A stretch of 64,000 bases of DNA from Agromyces flavus. Its GTDB lineage: Bacteria; Actinomycetota; Actinomycetes; Actinomycetales; Microbacteriaceae. Numbering within the stretch: the stretch's first letter is position 1; each line of letters begins with the position of its first letter. Below, piece after piece: positions 16,490 to 24,967 of this stretch. Made by a program: the position numbers and the translations under genes. The notes beneath the pieces were generated by a model that saw nothing but the letters and a program-made list of their open reading frames with translations, did not search any database and was not told where the DNA came from. Where the stretch lies: NCBI RefSeq assembly GCF_900104685.1, contig NZ_LT629755.1, positions 62,001 through 126,000 of the forward strand. Direction: 5' to 3'.

Positions 16490-17584
16490 CTAGATGCTGG
16501 TGCGCTGCATCACGAGCGGGCACTCGAAGGGGTCGCGTTCGCCGAGGCCGACCCGGTTGATGTACCGGAAGACGATCACGTACGAGCGCAACAGCGTGGT
16601 TCGGGTGTACGGGACCTCGTGGTCGTGGCAGTACGCCTCGATGATCGGCGCCGCGCGTCGGAGATGCGGACGCGGCATCGATGGGAAGAGATGGTGCTCG
16701 ATCTGGTAGTTGAGCCCGCCCATGACGACGTCGATCACGCGGTTGCCGCGGATGTTGCGGCTCATGAGCACCTGCCGCCGGAGGAAGTCGAGCTTCACGC
16801 CCTTCGGCACGAGCGGCATCCCCTTGTGGTTCGGCGCGAAGGCCATGCCCATGTAGAAGCCGAACAGGCCGAGCTGGACCGCCAGGAACACCACCGCCTT
16901 GTCCGGCGACAGGACGAGGAACACGAGCGCCAGGAAGCCGATGATGCGTACGGCGAGGAACGCGATCTCCACCGAACGGTGCGGGAGAGTGGCTCTGGCG
17001 AACACCCGGTGCACGCTCGACGCGTGCAGCGAGAGTCCCTCGAGCAGCAGGATCGGGAAGAAGAAGTAGCCCTGGTGCCCGATGACCCAGCGGAGGATCG
17101 CCGCCCGGTCGCGTTCGGCCTGCTCCGGCGTGAACACGACCACGGGCAGGTCGATGTCGGGATCCACGTCGATCTGGTTGGGGTTCGCATGGTGCCGGGT
17201 GTGCTTGTGCTGCCACCACCCGTAGCTCATGCCGACGAACCCGCCGAGGATGAGGCTGGTCCAGTCGTTCCACTTGCCGGATCGGAAGATCTGCCGGTGC
17301 GCGGCGTCATGGCCGAGGAACGCGGTTTGCGTGAACAGAACGGCGAAGCCGACGGCGCTCAGCATCTGCCACCAGGTGTCGCCGATCCAGATGAACAGTG
17401 CGATAGCGGCCGCATAGGCGAGTGGCACGCTGATCAGTTTTGTCCAGTAGTAGCCGTATCGTCGGTGCATCAGGCCGGCACCTTTGATGATGCGAGCCAG
17501 ATCGGTGAACGAGCTGGTGGATGACTCCGCGGGCACGCTCGACGGCTTGTGCGTCCTGCGGACTGGGGAGATGTCGGAGGTCAT
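16490..17584 (-). CDS. Membrane fatty acid desaturase (acyl-CoA/acyl-lipid type)
   Basis: 364 residues with hydrophobic helices and the three histidine boxes of non-haem di-iron desaturases: H-D-A-A-H (about 94), H-K-H-T-R-H-H (about 128) and Q-I-E-H-H-L-F-P (about 302). The Q-x-x-H-H form of the third box is typical of front-end and linoleoyl-CoA-type desaturases. It inserts double bonds in membrane acyl chains, a common response to cold. The start at 17584 (MTSDISPVRR) is preferred; a longer frame to 17626 is possible, and neither has a strong ribosome site. It is metabolic cargo inside the island, next to the left end. Confidence 0.88.
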   Translation of the reverse strand: MTSDISPVRRTHKPSSVPAESSTSSFTDLARIIKGAGLMHRRYGYYWTKLISVPLAYAAAIALFIWIGDTWWQMLSAVGFAVLFTQTAFLGHDAAHRQIFRSGKWNDWTSLILGGFVGMSYGWWQHKHTRHHANPNQIDVDPDIDLPVVVFTPEQAERDRAAILRWVIGHQGYFFFPILLLEGLSLHASSVHRVFARATLPHRSVEIAFLAVRIIGFLALVFLVLSPDKAVVFLAVQLGLFGFYMGMAFAPNHKGMPLVPKGVKLDFLRRQVLMSRNIRGNRVIDVVMGGLNYQIEHHLFPSMPRPHLRRAAPIIEAYCHDHEVPYTRTTLLRSYVIVFRYINRVGLGERDPFECPLVMQRTSI

Positions 17585-17641
17585 GATGGGGCCGCTCTCT
17601 ACGACACCGCACGCCAGGCTGGGCATGCGGTGGCGGCAACG

Positions 17642-17860
17642 CTAGGCGGGAGGCTTCCGTGCGCGTTGACGGATGATGCCGATGATGAGGGTGCCGACGA
17701 ACAGGACGGAACCGATCATTGCGAGCCACAGTAGGCCCTCGAAGACGAACCCGACGATCGCCAGGATCGCCCAGACGGCGAGCAACACGATGATCAAGGT
17801 CCACACACTAGAAGAGTACGAAGAATGGGGCCACGACGAGAGGTCCTTGACAACTCCCAC
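17642..17860 (-). CDS. Small two-helix membrane protein
   Basis: Up to 72 residues. Two hydrophobic helices (V-W-T-L-I-I-V-L-L-A-V-W-A-I-L and L-L-W-L-A-M-I-G-S-V-L-F-V-G) are joined by a short loop and end in a basic R-Q-R-A-R-K tail, the shape of small stress-linked membrane proteins. The GTG at 17860 is the outermost start; a GTG nearer 17806, just before the first helix, is equally possible. It lies upstream of the desaturase on the same strand with a 57-nt gap and may share its transcript. Function unknown. Confidence 0.55.
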   Translation of the reverse strand: MGVVKDLSSWPHSSYSSSVWTLIIVLLAVWAILAIVGFVFEGLLWLAMIGSVLFVGTLIIGIIRQRARKPPA

Positions 17861-18131
17861 GGCGAGTGATCCATCCCCGTTCGCATTCCGCGTGCAGGCT
17901 ATGCCGGTGCGAACCTGTGGGCGCTCACATCCGCGACACCTACTCTAAGAACGTGAACATTTATCAGATTGTGCCGGGTGGCGCGGCAGGCGCTGCGCTT
18001 CGGGTCGAGGCATCCATGATCGCCCGCGCTCACGCGTTCTGGGTGCACTTCGACGGCCATCCGTCGAGCGTGACGCGGTGGGCCGACAGCGTGCGCGCGT
18101 CGTGGGTTCCCGCTCGTAAAGCGGGCATGTG

Positions 18132-18575
18132 ATGACCCCCGACGCCAACGAGGAGTTCGGGGTCAGTCACATCCTCGTGAACGAGTTGCCGGCCGATCTT
18201 GGCACGCCAGACGCGGCGGCCCGGTATGACGTCGCCGCGGTCTTCACGCGACGACCGGACCCGCGTGAGCTCAAACTGCTCGAGCAACCAGCCGTTCACG
18301 CGAGGCTGGTCGAAGCGGGCTACCCCGATGTCGGATTGCGTGTCGCCGACCGTCGGCTGATCATCGAGCGCACGAACCTCGATGAGCTTGCCGCTGGGCT
18401 TGCCCAGATGATTGGCCAGATCCTCGCGGACATCGGGGCACAGGCCGCAGCCGAGAAGGTCCGTCGAGACGAGACCGCGGCCGAGCAGGTGCGCGTAGAG
18501 ACCAGCAGAGCCGCCGCAGTGGTCGCTGCCGCAGCGCGGATCGACTTCCGGCCGCATCGATCCACCTATGAGTAG
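18132..18575 (+). CDS. Hypothetical island protein
   Basis: 147 residues. The N-terminal half is mixed alpha/beta (V-S-H-I-L-V-N-E-L-P) and the C-terminal half is a long Ala/Glu/Arg-rich helix (I-G-A-Q-A-A-A-E-K-V-R-R) that may form a coiled coil. No domain recognised. A GTG sits directly before the ATG. The next gene starts 15 nt downstream with its own GGAGG, so the two are probably an operon. Confidence 0.55.
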   Translation: MTPDANEEFGVSHILVNELPADLGTPDAAARYDVAAVFTRRPDPRELKLLEQPAVHARLVEAGYPDVGLRVADRRLIIERTNLDELAAGLAQMIGQILADIGAQAAAEKVRRDETAAEQVRVETSRAAAVVAAAARIDFRPHRSTYE

Positions 18576-18590
18576 CGGAGGAATAGGGCT

Positions 18591-18803
18591 ATGTCGAAGC
18601 GCACGCGCAAAGAGGGCGCACTCGCGGACGAACGTTGGGAGACGGACGGAGGCACGCTCGACGGTGACGCGACCAGCGATGCCGCCGCCGAGAACACGAC
18701 ACCGGCCGAAGAGCGAGCGAAGCGCTGGAAGGACGCCAACGCCGAGCACTGGCACGGCAGCGGCTCCAGCGACGAGACAAAACGGCGGGCAACGGAGCGC
18801 TGA
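18591..18803 (+). CDS. Small hydrophilic hypothetical protein
   Basis: 70 residues, strongly charged (K, R, E, D) with no hydrophobic segment, so probably disordered. The GGAGG at 18577-18581 supports the ATG. It follows the 18132 gene closely. No function assigned. Confidence 0.5.
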   Translation: MSKRTRKEGALADERWETDGGTLDGDATSDAAAENTTPAEERAKRWKDANAEHWHGSGSSDETKRRATER

Positions 18804-18927
18804 TCCAGATCTATCTAGGTGCTGGCCGGCGGCTCGATTTGTGGTGATCGGATAAGCCCGCGTCTCGACAACCGAACCGGACATCACCGCTCAGCGCAAA
18901 CGGCCAGGTTGAGCGGCCATCGGGTGC

Positions 18928-21570
18928 TTATCGGCTGGGCCCAACTTGCGACGCCCGCCTCCGTACGGAGCCGGTCGCGAGCCCCCATACGGAATCGCGA
19001 GCAGCCTCAGTCGCCTTCGCGAGCCCACGGTCGGCACGATCTCGATCCAGCGCGACCACGAACTGCTCGCGTGCCTCATCCACGCCCGCTGCCACCAGGT
19101 GCACGCGGTTCAAGTGCCGCCCGCGAGTCAACCCCACGTAGACGCCCGCCGCCCCCATCGCATCGCCGACCACCGTGTGCGACTCGCCCACCGTCATGCC
19201 CTGCACCCCGTGCGCCGTCGCGGCGTACGCGAGATGCGTGTGCTCGGCGACGTACTCGGCTGGCACTCGCACTGATCGTGGCCGATGGCCGACGACACGC
19301 TCCGTCGCCCACACTGAGCCATCCTCGTCCACGCGCCGAACAACCCACATCTGCCGGTTCGCCACCCGCACACCCGAGTCGTTCCGCCGACTCTGAATCA
19401 CATCACCGCGCCCGATGCTCAGACCATCGCTCCCGACCACTGTGCGGCCGTCATCCACGTCGCCGACGCGCACTCGCTCCTCGCGAATCCGCGCGTTCAG
19501 CTCGCGCGCCTCGTCGTTCGTCGCAACGGTCATCGCGCAACCCTCGCGCCACTCGCCAGCGAGCGCCTCGAGCTGCGCAGCCGGGCTTTCGTGAATCGAA
19601 ACGAGTCCGAGCGCGCACAGCCGATCGAAGACCCCCTCCGGACGATCTCCGCGCCGCATCTGCACGGTGAGCGTGGCGTACTCCGGGTCGACGAATCGGT
19701 GCACGGCCGTCATGCGATGCACGCGGGGGAGCAGCTGCGCGGACATCTCAAGCACGCCACCGCGGCCGACCGCCGAGAGTTGCGCACGGTCGCCGACCAG
19801 GGCGACCGTAGCGCCTGTCTCGTCGGCGATGGTGAGCAACGCGAGCGCGGTGTCCTGATCGAGCATGCCCGCTTCGTCGACGACGATTCGCTCGCCGCGG
19901 CGCAGTCGAGCGGATGCCGCGGGGCCCGCGTACTCGGCATCCTTGTCGGGGTCGTGGTCGCCGATGGCGAGCCGCATCCAAACGCCGTCGCGATTCCACC
20001 GCCACCCGTGCTCATGCACGAGCTTGGCGACGCTATCGGCCGCAACCCCGAGCTCCTGGTGCGCAACGTCCGCCGCCTTCTTGGTCGGCGTGACCACGCG
20101 GGTCTTGCGACCTTGCATTGCCGACGCCTTGATCGCGGCGGCGAGCATCGTCGTCTTGCCTGCGCCGGCTGCGCCCTCCACGACGACGAGCGATTGCGCG
20201 GATACCGCGGCCGCTGCCGCGCGCGCCTGAGCAGGGTCGAGTTGGAGACGATGCGCGATGCGCGACAGGTCCGGTGTGCGCGCCTGCGGCCGCTCTGCCC
20301 GGGCCGTGAGCAGATCACGCAGCCGCGTCTCGACGGCGATGACGTGCACGCTCGTGAGGTGCGCGACGTGCTCGGGACGCGGTCCGTCAGGCGGGAGCAC
20401 CGACACGCAGCCGTCCGTCGCGAGGTCCTTAGCTAGCGCGACGAACTCGCGCAGCGGCGTCGGTTCAGCACGAACGCCGGTCTCTGTGACCAGGTGCGAC
20501 ACGTGCTCCTGGATGTCGTGCACCGTCCACGTCGACGCGGCGGCCGCGCATCGATCGAGCGCGCGGGACGCGACATCCTGCATGCTCAGCTCATCAAGCG
20601 CGATGGCTCGTTGCGCCCGTACGCGCTTGAGATCAGGTCGATAGCCGGATGCCTCGAGCTCGCGTCGCCACGCATCCTCGCTGCCGAGCTGGGTCGGCTT
20701 CTTATGCGGCCGCTCGTGATCCCACGCCATCGCGGTCAGTCGCGACATCGCGGCGGGTCCGGGTTCCTGGTGCGGATGCGCCGTGTGCCATTCCTTCTCG
20801 AAGCGCGCCAGGTTGCGCGCAACCTGCTCGGCACGCTTGCTCATCGCGGTGTTGAACGGCTGCAGTTCCGTGACCTCGGCCGTCACCGGATCGAGCGTCA
20901 GGCCATGCGCATCGAGCGCGGCTGCGAGCCGCGGATGCGCCGCAATCACGGCCGTGCCGAGCGCGCGGATCGCACCTTGCTGCCGGAATAGCGCCGCGGT
21001 GTCGAGACCTCGCCATGCGGCATCCGCCCACACTCGTGTGCCGATCTGGAAGTGGATGTGCCGGTGCGGGTCGCCGGCCCGCGAGGTCTTATGCGAGACC
21101 GCGACTGTCTCGAGTTGCTCGACCGGCACCACCCGCTGCGCGCCGCGCGGGCCGACTCGCGTGACCGAGTGCTGGCCAAGCCAGACGCGGATCTCGGCGA
21201 CCGCGTCGCGCTGCGCCGCATCGAGGGCATCGGATACCTCGGCATGCAGCGCCGCGGCGATCGACAGCGACTTCGGCGCGTTGACGACCATCTCCGCGAA
21301 CCGCGGTGATCCGTGGCGCGCGTCGCCGGCGTGGCGGGGCGTGCCCATCGACTCCCCGGTAAGTGGGTTGATCCAGTCGACCCACTGGGCGTACTGGTCG
21401 GGGGTGAGCGCGCCCTCGCCGACCAGGTCGCCGTTGTCGTCAACGACAGAGAACTCGGCTAGCGCCGTGCCGCCCTCGAGGTAGTAGTCGTCGGCGCGGG
21501 AGCGATCGGATTCGAGGTACCGGCGCGCGTCGGCCCCAGAACCCCGGTACAGGATCACTCCACCTCGCAT
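18928..21570 (-). CDS. MobF family relaxase with C-terminal helicase (TraA/TrwC-like)
   Basis: 880 residues. The N-terminal relaxase domain starts with a Y-R-G-S-G-A-D-A-R-R-Y segment and a D-D-Y-Y pair (candidate catalytic tyrosines, about 26-31 counted from this start) and carries the metal-binding histidines in H-R-H-I-H-F (about 170). The C-terminal half is a RecD/UvrD-type superfamily 1 helicase with Walker A G-A-A-G-A-G-K-T-T (about 464), Walker B V-D-E-A-G-M and later helicase motifs. It would nick oriT and unwind the element for conjugative transfer. The start at 21570 is chosen for its GGAGGAAG site. No partner mating genes are in the window. Confidence 0.9.
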   Translation of the reverse strand: MRGGVILYRGSGADARRYLESDRSRADDYYLEGGTALAEFSVVDDNGDLVGEGALTPDQYAQWVDWINPLTGESMGTPRHAGDARHGSPRFAEMVVNAPKSLSIAAALHAEVSDALDAAQRDAVAEIRVWLGQHSVTRVGPRGAQRVVPVEQLETVAVSHKTSRAGDPHRHIHFQIGTRVWADAAWRGLDTAALFRQQGAIRALGTAVIAAHPRLAAALDAHGLTLDPVTAEVTELQPFNTAMSKRAEQVARNLARFEKEWHTAHPHQEPGPAAMSRLTAMAWDHERPHKKPTQLGSEDAWRRELEASGYRPDLKRVRAQRAIALDELSMQDVASRALDRCAAAASTWTVHDIQEHVSHLVTETGVRAEPTPLREFVALAKDLATDGCVSVLPPDGPRPEHVAHLTSVHVIAVETRLRDLLTARAERPQARTPDLSRIAHRLQLDPAQARAAAAAVSAQSLVVVEGAAGAGKTTMLAAAIKASAMQGRKTRVVTPTKKAADVAHQELGVAADSVAKLVHEHGWRWNRDGVWMRLAIGDHDPDKDAEYAGPAASARLRRGERIVVDEAGMLDQDTALALLTIADETGATVALVGDRAQLSAVGRGGVLEMSAQLLPRVHRMTAVHRFVDPEYATLTVQMRRGDRPEGVFDRLCALGLVSIHESPAAQLEALAGEWREGCAMTVATNDEARELNARIREERVRVGDVDDGRTVVGSDGLSIGRGDVIQSRRNDSGVRVANRQMWVVRRVDEDGSVWATERVVGHRPRSVRVPAEYVAEHTHLAYAATAHGVQGMTVGESHTVVGDAMGAAGVYVGLTRGRHLNRVHLVAAGVDEAREQFVVALDRDRADRGLAKATEAARDSVWGLATGSVRRRASQVGPSR

Positions 21571-21730
21571 CGCCTTCCTCCGAGCTAGCTCAGGTTCTTG
21601 CAACTACCTACGGTAGCATACGTCCATTCATGCGTAGACAGGTTTGAATCCGCTCCTGTGTTGTGGAGCCGGACTTGGAGCGGTGTGTCGCGCCGGCCGT
21701 GGTGACGCAGGGCGGGCTTACTCTCGATCC
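21571..21730. promoter_or_regulatory. Divergent control region of the relaxase; possible oriT
   Basis: 160 bases between the leftward relaxase and the rightward HNH-like gene. It contains one copy of a repeat also found upstream of the excisionase gene (CTCAGGTTCTTGC at 21589-21601), the short palindromic string CTACCTACGGTAG (21604-21616) and a GCTCC/GGAGC inverted repeat (21652-21656, 21665-21669). Origins of transfer are usually next to the relaxase gene, so this is the best place for oriT, but no known nic site was recognised. Confidence 0.35.
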
Positions 21731-22702
21731 ATGGCAGGAGACAGTGCCAGTGGTGCGAGTGCTCGAAATCGTTGTGTGCTGTGCGATGGCAGCCCTGTCA
21801 CTCGCGCGCACGTTATCGCTCGTGCTATCCGCGATGTTCTGCCCTCCGGCGCCACCTCGCGTGACATGATCACCCGAATCGATTTCAGGCAGTCCTATCC
21901 CAGGCACGCCGAGCAGCGGACGTGGGAGCGTGGAGCGCACACGCTTTCAGTTCAACCCAAGGTGCTTTGCGGGCCATGCAATAACGGCTGGATGAGCGCA
22001 CTAGAAGACAAGGCAGCGCCGGTCGTCGCGAGCATGATCACGCGTGAGGATGACATCGAGCTCGGTGAGCGCACGAAGAAGGACGTTGCGCAGTGGGCAT
22101 TGGCAGCCGCAATCGTGCGCGGCGAGGTTGTCACCGGAGAGTTGCTTCCGATCGATCGAGAGCTCGCGAGATCTTTTCGTCGTCGCGGCTTGGATGACCT
22201 GCCCCTATTCGTCGCGGCAGTGAATGTCGAGCAGCAACGTGAGTTCTCCTCGACAGGCCCGGTCGCATCGTCCTACATGCACGACCTTGCTGGGGGTGCA
22301 CTGGGCCACCTCGTAATCTTCTGGCTTCGGGAGGTGGTCATCGTCGTCGCAACCCACGACTTCGCGTTTCGGGCACATGCCGGTCTGGGTGTTCTGCGCG
22401 CAGCGGTGACGCCGTTGTGGCCGCCCATGTACGAGCAGCGTTGGCCCCCGCGATCCTCGGTTACCGATCTCGTGCTTATGCGCGCGCTCGGTATTCGCCC
22501 CGATGAGATGCCACGGCAGGCGATGGACTTCTCGCGCCTCGGGCGAGGACGCTCATCGATCGACGCGTTGCTTCTTCCAAACGTCTCAGGCAACGGCCCC
22601 TTCCGCGAGGTTGCGCATGAGGTGGCCGCGCGCACGCTGGCCGAACTCGCTCGAGATCGCAACTTGAAGCTCGACCCCGATCAGGTCTGGCCACAGCGTT
22701 GA
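21731..22702 (+). CDS. HNH endonuclease-like zinc-binding protein
   Basis: 323 residues. The N-terminal part has C-V-L-C (about 15-18), a T-R-A-H-V-I segment and then L-C-G-P-C-N-N-G-W (about 80), the C-x2-C...H...C-x2-C-N-N pattern of HNH/zinc-finger endonuclease-like proteins. The remainder is unassigned. Start at 21731 precedes the cysteines; the frame opens further upstream without support. It is cargo between relaxase and integrase, where defence or accessory genes often sit. Base composition looks lower in GC than the chromosomal genes. Function uncertain. Confidence 0.6.
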   Translation: MAGDSASGASARNRCVLCDGSPVTRAHVIARAIRDVLPSGATSRDMITRIDFRQSYPRHAEQRTWERGAHTLSVQPKVLCGPCNNGWMSALEDKAAPVVASMITREDDIELGERTKKDVAQWALAAAIVRGEVVTGELLPIDRELARSFRRRGLDDLPLFVAAVNVEQQREFSSTGPVASSYMHDLAGGALGHLVIFWLREVVIVVATHDFAFRAHAGLGVLRAAVTPLWPPMYEQRWPPRSSVTDLVLMRALGIRPDEMPRQAMDFSRLGRGRSSIDALLLPNVSGNGPFREVAHEVAARTLAELARDRNLKLDPDQVWPQR

Positions 22703-22870
22703 TAGGAGCGGGCGTCCGGCGTCTTCACCAATGCCGGCGATCATGCAACGAGGAATCGGCCGTGGCCGCGAGTGCTCTTGGTAGGGACGTCACGTTGATC
22801 GGCAGAGCGCATAACGCGCCCGCCGATGGGAGGGCAATGGGTGCCCCTCGCCTGAGAGACTGACGGCACC

Positions 22871-23923
22871 ATGGCGAAGGATCATTTTATCCCGGCCGCA
22901 CTCATCGGCCGATTTTCCGCAGAGTCTCAGGGCTCGTATCGCGACCGGTCTGTTGGATTATTGCGCAAAGGATGGGGGAGTTCGCGGATGGCCGCACCGC
23001 GAGGTTTTGCGTTCGCAAACGACCTGTATGCGATCGGTGCCGACCGGACGACTGACGAACTGTGGGCATACGAGGGCCGGCTAACGGAAGTCTTGGACCA
23101 GTTAGTAGACGGCGTCGCGATTGGATTTGAGGACTGGGCGCGTGTCCTTGTGCCCTATGTGGCGTCCCTCTTTGTCCGGGGTCGTGAGTTTGACAGGAGA
23201 TTTCGGAGTCGGAGTGGGCCCGAGTTGGCCGAGTATACGGATCCCAATGGTGGGCGCGTTCTCGAGTTCCAACGCCGTCTCGCGCCAGTTGCGTGTGCTC
23301 GCTGGGTGGTTTTCCATCGCGTGGACGGAAGGCAGGTGGTTGGAAACGACCTAGGCATTCTCCCGATGAGGGACGTGAATGGCGGGGAGAGGGGCTGGGC
23401 TGTACCTGCCGATCCTCGAGCGGTGATTGGCATTTTCCCTCGCGACAGCCGGACTGTGGGTCGATTCGTTGACGATCGGTGGACCGCGATTATTGAGCAC
23501 GTGTGGAACGAAGTCGACTTCGAAGCCTTGAACGATTCGATCGCCCGCTCGGCCACCGAGTTCCTGTTCGGTCGTCCCTCTACACTCGACGCTTTGGCGG
23601 CGTCGGCGTTCGAGCTGTCTTCAACAGATGAGCCGCTGTACTCGTGGCCGTACACGGGATCCGAACTGCGGAACGTGGAGCACGAATGGCACCGTCTCGC
23701 TTCGCTAGTCAGGGACCAAACGAGTCCCGACAGCCTGGATTTGAGCCTGGATGTGGATTTTGAGGAGCTTCGCAAGTTCTGGGGTGGACGCCTCATGTTC
23801 GGGGTCAATGCCCCACCACCCCATCGGGGTCTGACGATGAGTGGGCGAGTCATCCGCATGACCCTGCGGCCGAAGCCTCGAGCGGTCGGGGACTACTCGG
23901 CCGACGTCACCCCGCCCAGCTAG
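22871..23923 (+). CDS. DUF4238 domain protein
   Basis: 350 residues. It opens K-D-H-F-I-P-A-A-L-I-G-R-F, the H-x-x-P-x-x-x-x-x-x-F signature of DUF4238, and continues with the family's mixed alpha-helical body. The family is uncharacterised but recurs in genomic islands and defence-like loci. Codon use is visibly less GC-biased than in flanking chromosomal genes (many A/T third positions), suggesting recent transfer. It follows the HNH-like gene with a 168-nt gap and is convergent with the next gene, overlapping it by 4 bases. Confidence 0.65.
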   Translation: MAKDHFIPAALIGRFSAESQGSYRDRSVGLLRKGWGSSRMAAPRGFAFANDLYAIGADRTTDELWAYEGRLTEVLDQLVDGVAIGFEDWARVLVPYVASLFVRGREFDRRFRSRSGPELAEYTDPNGGRVLEFQRRLAPVACARWVVFHRVDGRQVVGNDLGILPMRDVNGGERGWAVPADPRAVIGIFPRDSRTVGRFVDDRWTAIIEHVWNEVDFEALNDSIARSATEFLFGRPSTLDALAASAFELSSTDEPLYSWPYTGSELRNVEHEWHRLASLVRDQTSPDSLDLSLDVDFEELRKFWGGRLMFGVNAPPPHRGLTMSGRVIRMTLRPKPRAVGDYSADVTPPS

Positions 23924-24630
23924 CCCGCTCGTCCGCGCCGCCCTGGCGGTAGCAATCCGCGATCGCGAGCCTTCGTGATCCAGCCTTGGGCGGTGGAAAG
24001 GGCGACGCCGTTGATCTCCGCCATCGTCGCGCTCGGGTTTGCGTCGCCCTGTTGTGTGAGGCGACCGTGCTGCAGCGCGACCAGCTCGTAGAAGTCCGGC
24101 ACCTTCTTCGGGTCGCCGAGCGGCTTGAGCAGGTCGCGCTCGCTGACCTTCCGGCCTGAGGGCAGCACGATCTTGCCGCCGGTGATCGTCTCCCTGCGCT
24201 TCATCGCGAAGAGGCGCTTGTTGATCGCGGCCTCGATGCGGGCGGTCGGCAGCTCGCGAAGGAGCTGGCTCGTGATCGGGTCACCCGGGCGCCAGGGGAG
24301 GTAGATCACGCCGGTGATGCGGATCTCCTCGGGCACGGCGAAGAGCTGGCGCTGAAGGCGGATCATGACGCGGGTATGCGTGGCCTCGTGCTCGAGGTAG
24401 CGCCAGCGTCCATCCATCGTCCCGTTCTCGTCGGAGGTGCGGTGGGCGTTCATTTGCGACTCGGTCGTGGCGCTGTCGTCGTACCCGAGCACCGCGTCGA
24501 TCTGCGCGCTCGCGTCGTCGTCGCGCTCGCCGGGAAACCGGCTCGGCAGGTTCCAGCCCTCGGGTAGGTCTTCGGCGAGCAGCAGGCCGTCATATGTCTG
24601 GTCGCCTGGGCGGTGCGGGGAGTCCAGCAT
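23920..24630 (-). CDS. Putative HTH-containing island protein
   Basis: 236 residues. The C-terminal 40 residues (A-E-I-N-G-V-A-L-S-T-A-Q-G-W-I-T-K-A) look like a helix-turn-helix ending in a basic tail; the front part is an unassigned alpha/beta region. It is divergent from the excisionase-integrase operon, sharing a control region that carries two copies of the CTCAGGTACTTGC repeat. That is the usual place for the element's regulator, so it may control excision and mobilisation. Inference from position. Confidence 0.55.
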   Translation of the reverse strand: MLDSPHRPGDQTYDGLLLAEDLPEGWNLPSRFPGERDDDASAQIDAVLGYDDSATTESQMNAHRTSDENGTMDGRWRYLEHEATHTRVMIRLQRQLFAVPEEIRITGVIYLPWRPGDPITSQLLRELPTARIEAAINKRLFAMKRRETITGGKIVLPSGRKVSERDLLKPLGDPKKVPDFYELVALQHGRLTQQGDANPSATMAEINGVALSTAQGWITKARDRGLLPPGRRGRAG

Positions 24631-24651
24631 GCGACGAGTCTAGCCACACAA

Positions 24652-24701
24652 CTCAGGTACTTGCCGAAACCCGCGTCGCGGTGATAATCTCAGGTACTTG
24701 C
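24652..24701 (+). promoter_or_regulatory. Promoter of the xis-int operon with two operator-like repeats
   Basis: A TTGCCG box (24661-24666) and GATAAT (24683-24688) are separated by 16 bp, a good rightward promoter. Exact CTCAGGTACTTGC copies lie at 24652-24664, overlapping the -35, and 24689-24701, just after the -10. A third near-identical copy lies upstream of the relaxase. The placement fits repressor sites. Confidence 0.6.
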
Positions 24702-24769
24702 AAATAGCCGCGCGTGGGTCGGCATGCACGAGATGCCAGCCGGCGGCCGAAGAGTCGAGGGGGAGCGTC

Positions 24770-24967
24770 ATGGTCGACACCGCGTGGAGGGTGGAGTACC
24801 TGAGCCGAGTCGAGGCGGCCGAGCGGTGTCGCATCCCGGTCTCGAGCTTCGACAAACTGCGCCACGACGGGCTCATTCCCGAGCCCGACGCACGCATGGG
24901 CAAGCACCTGCTCTGGAGCGCCGACACGATCGACGAGCTGCTCGCGCGGGGTGGAACGGAACACTGA
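24770..24967 (+). CDS. Excisionase-like helix-turn-helix protein
   Basis: 65 residues: an N-terminal winged-helix pattern (S-R-V-E-A-A-E-R-C-R-I-P-V-S-S-F-D-K-L) followed by a wing containing K-H-L-L-W-S-A-D-T-I-D-E-L-L, as in MerR/Xis-type small DNA-binding proteins. The ATG at 24770 follows GGGGGAG. Its stop overlaps the integrase start as TGATG, so the two are translationally coupled. It probably directs excision. Confidence 0.75.
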   Translation: MVDTAWRVEYLSRVEAAERCRIPVSSFDKLRHDGLIPEPDARMGKHLLWSADTIDELLARGGTEH

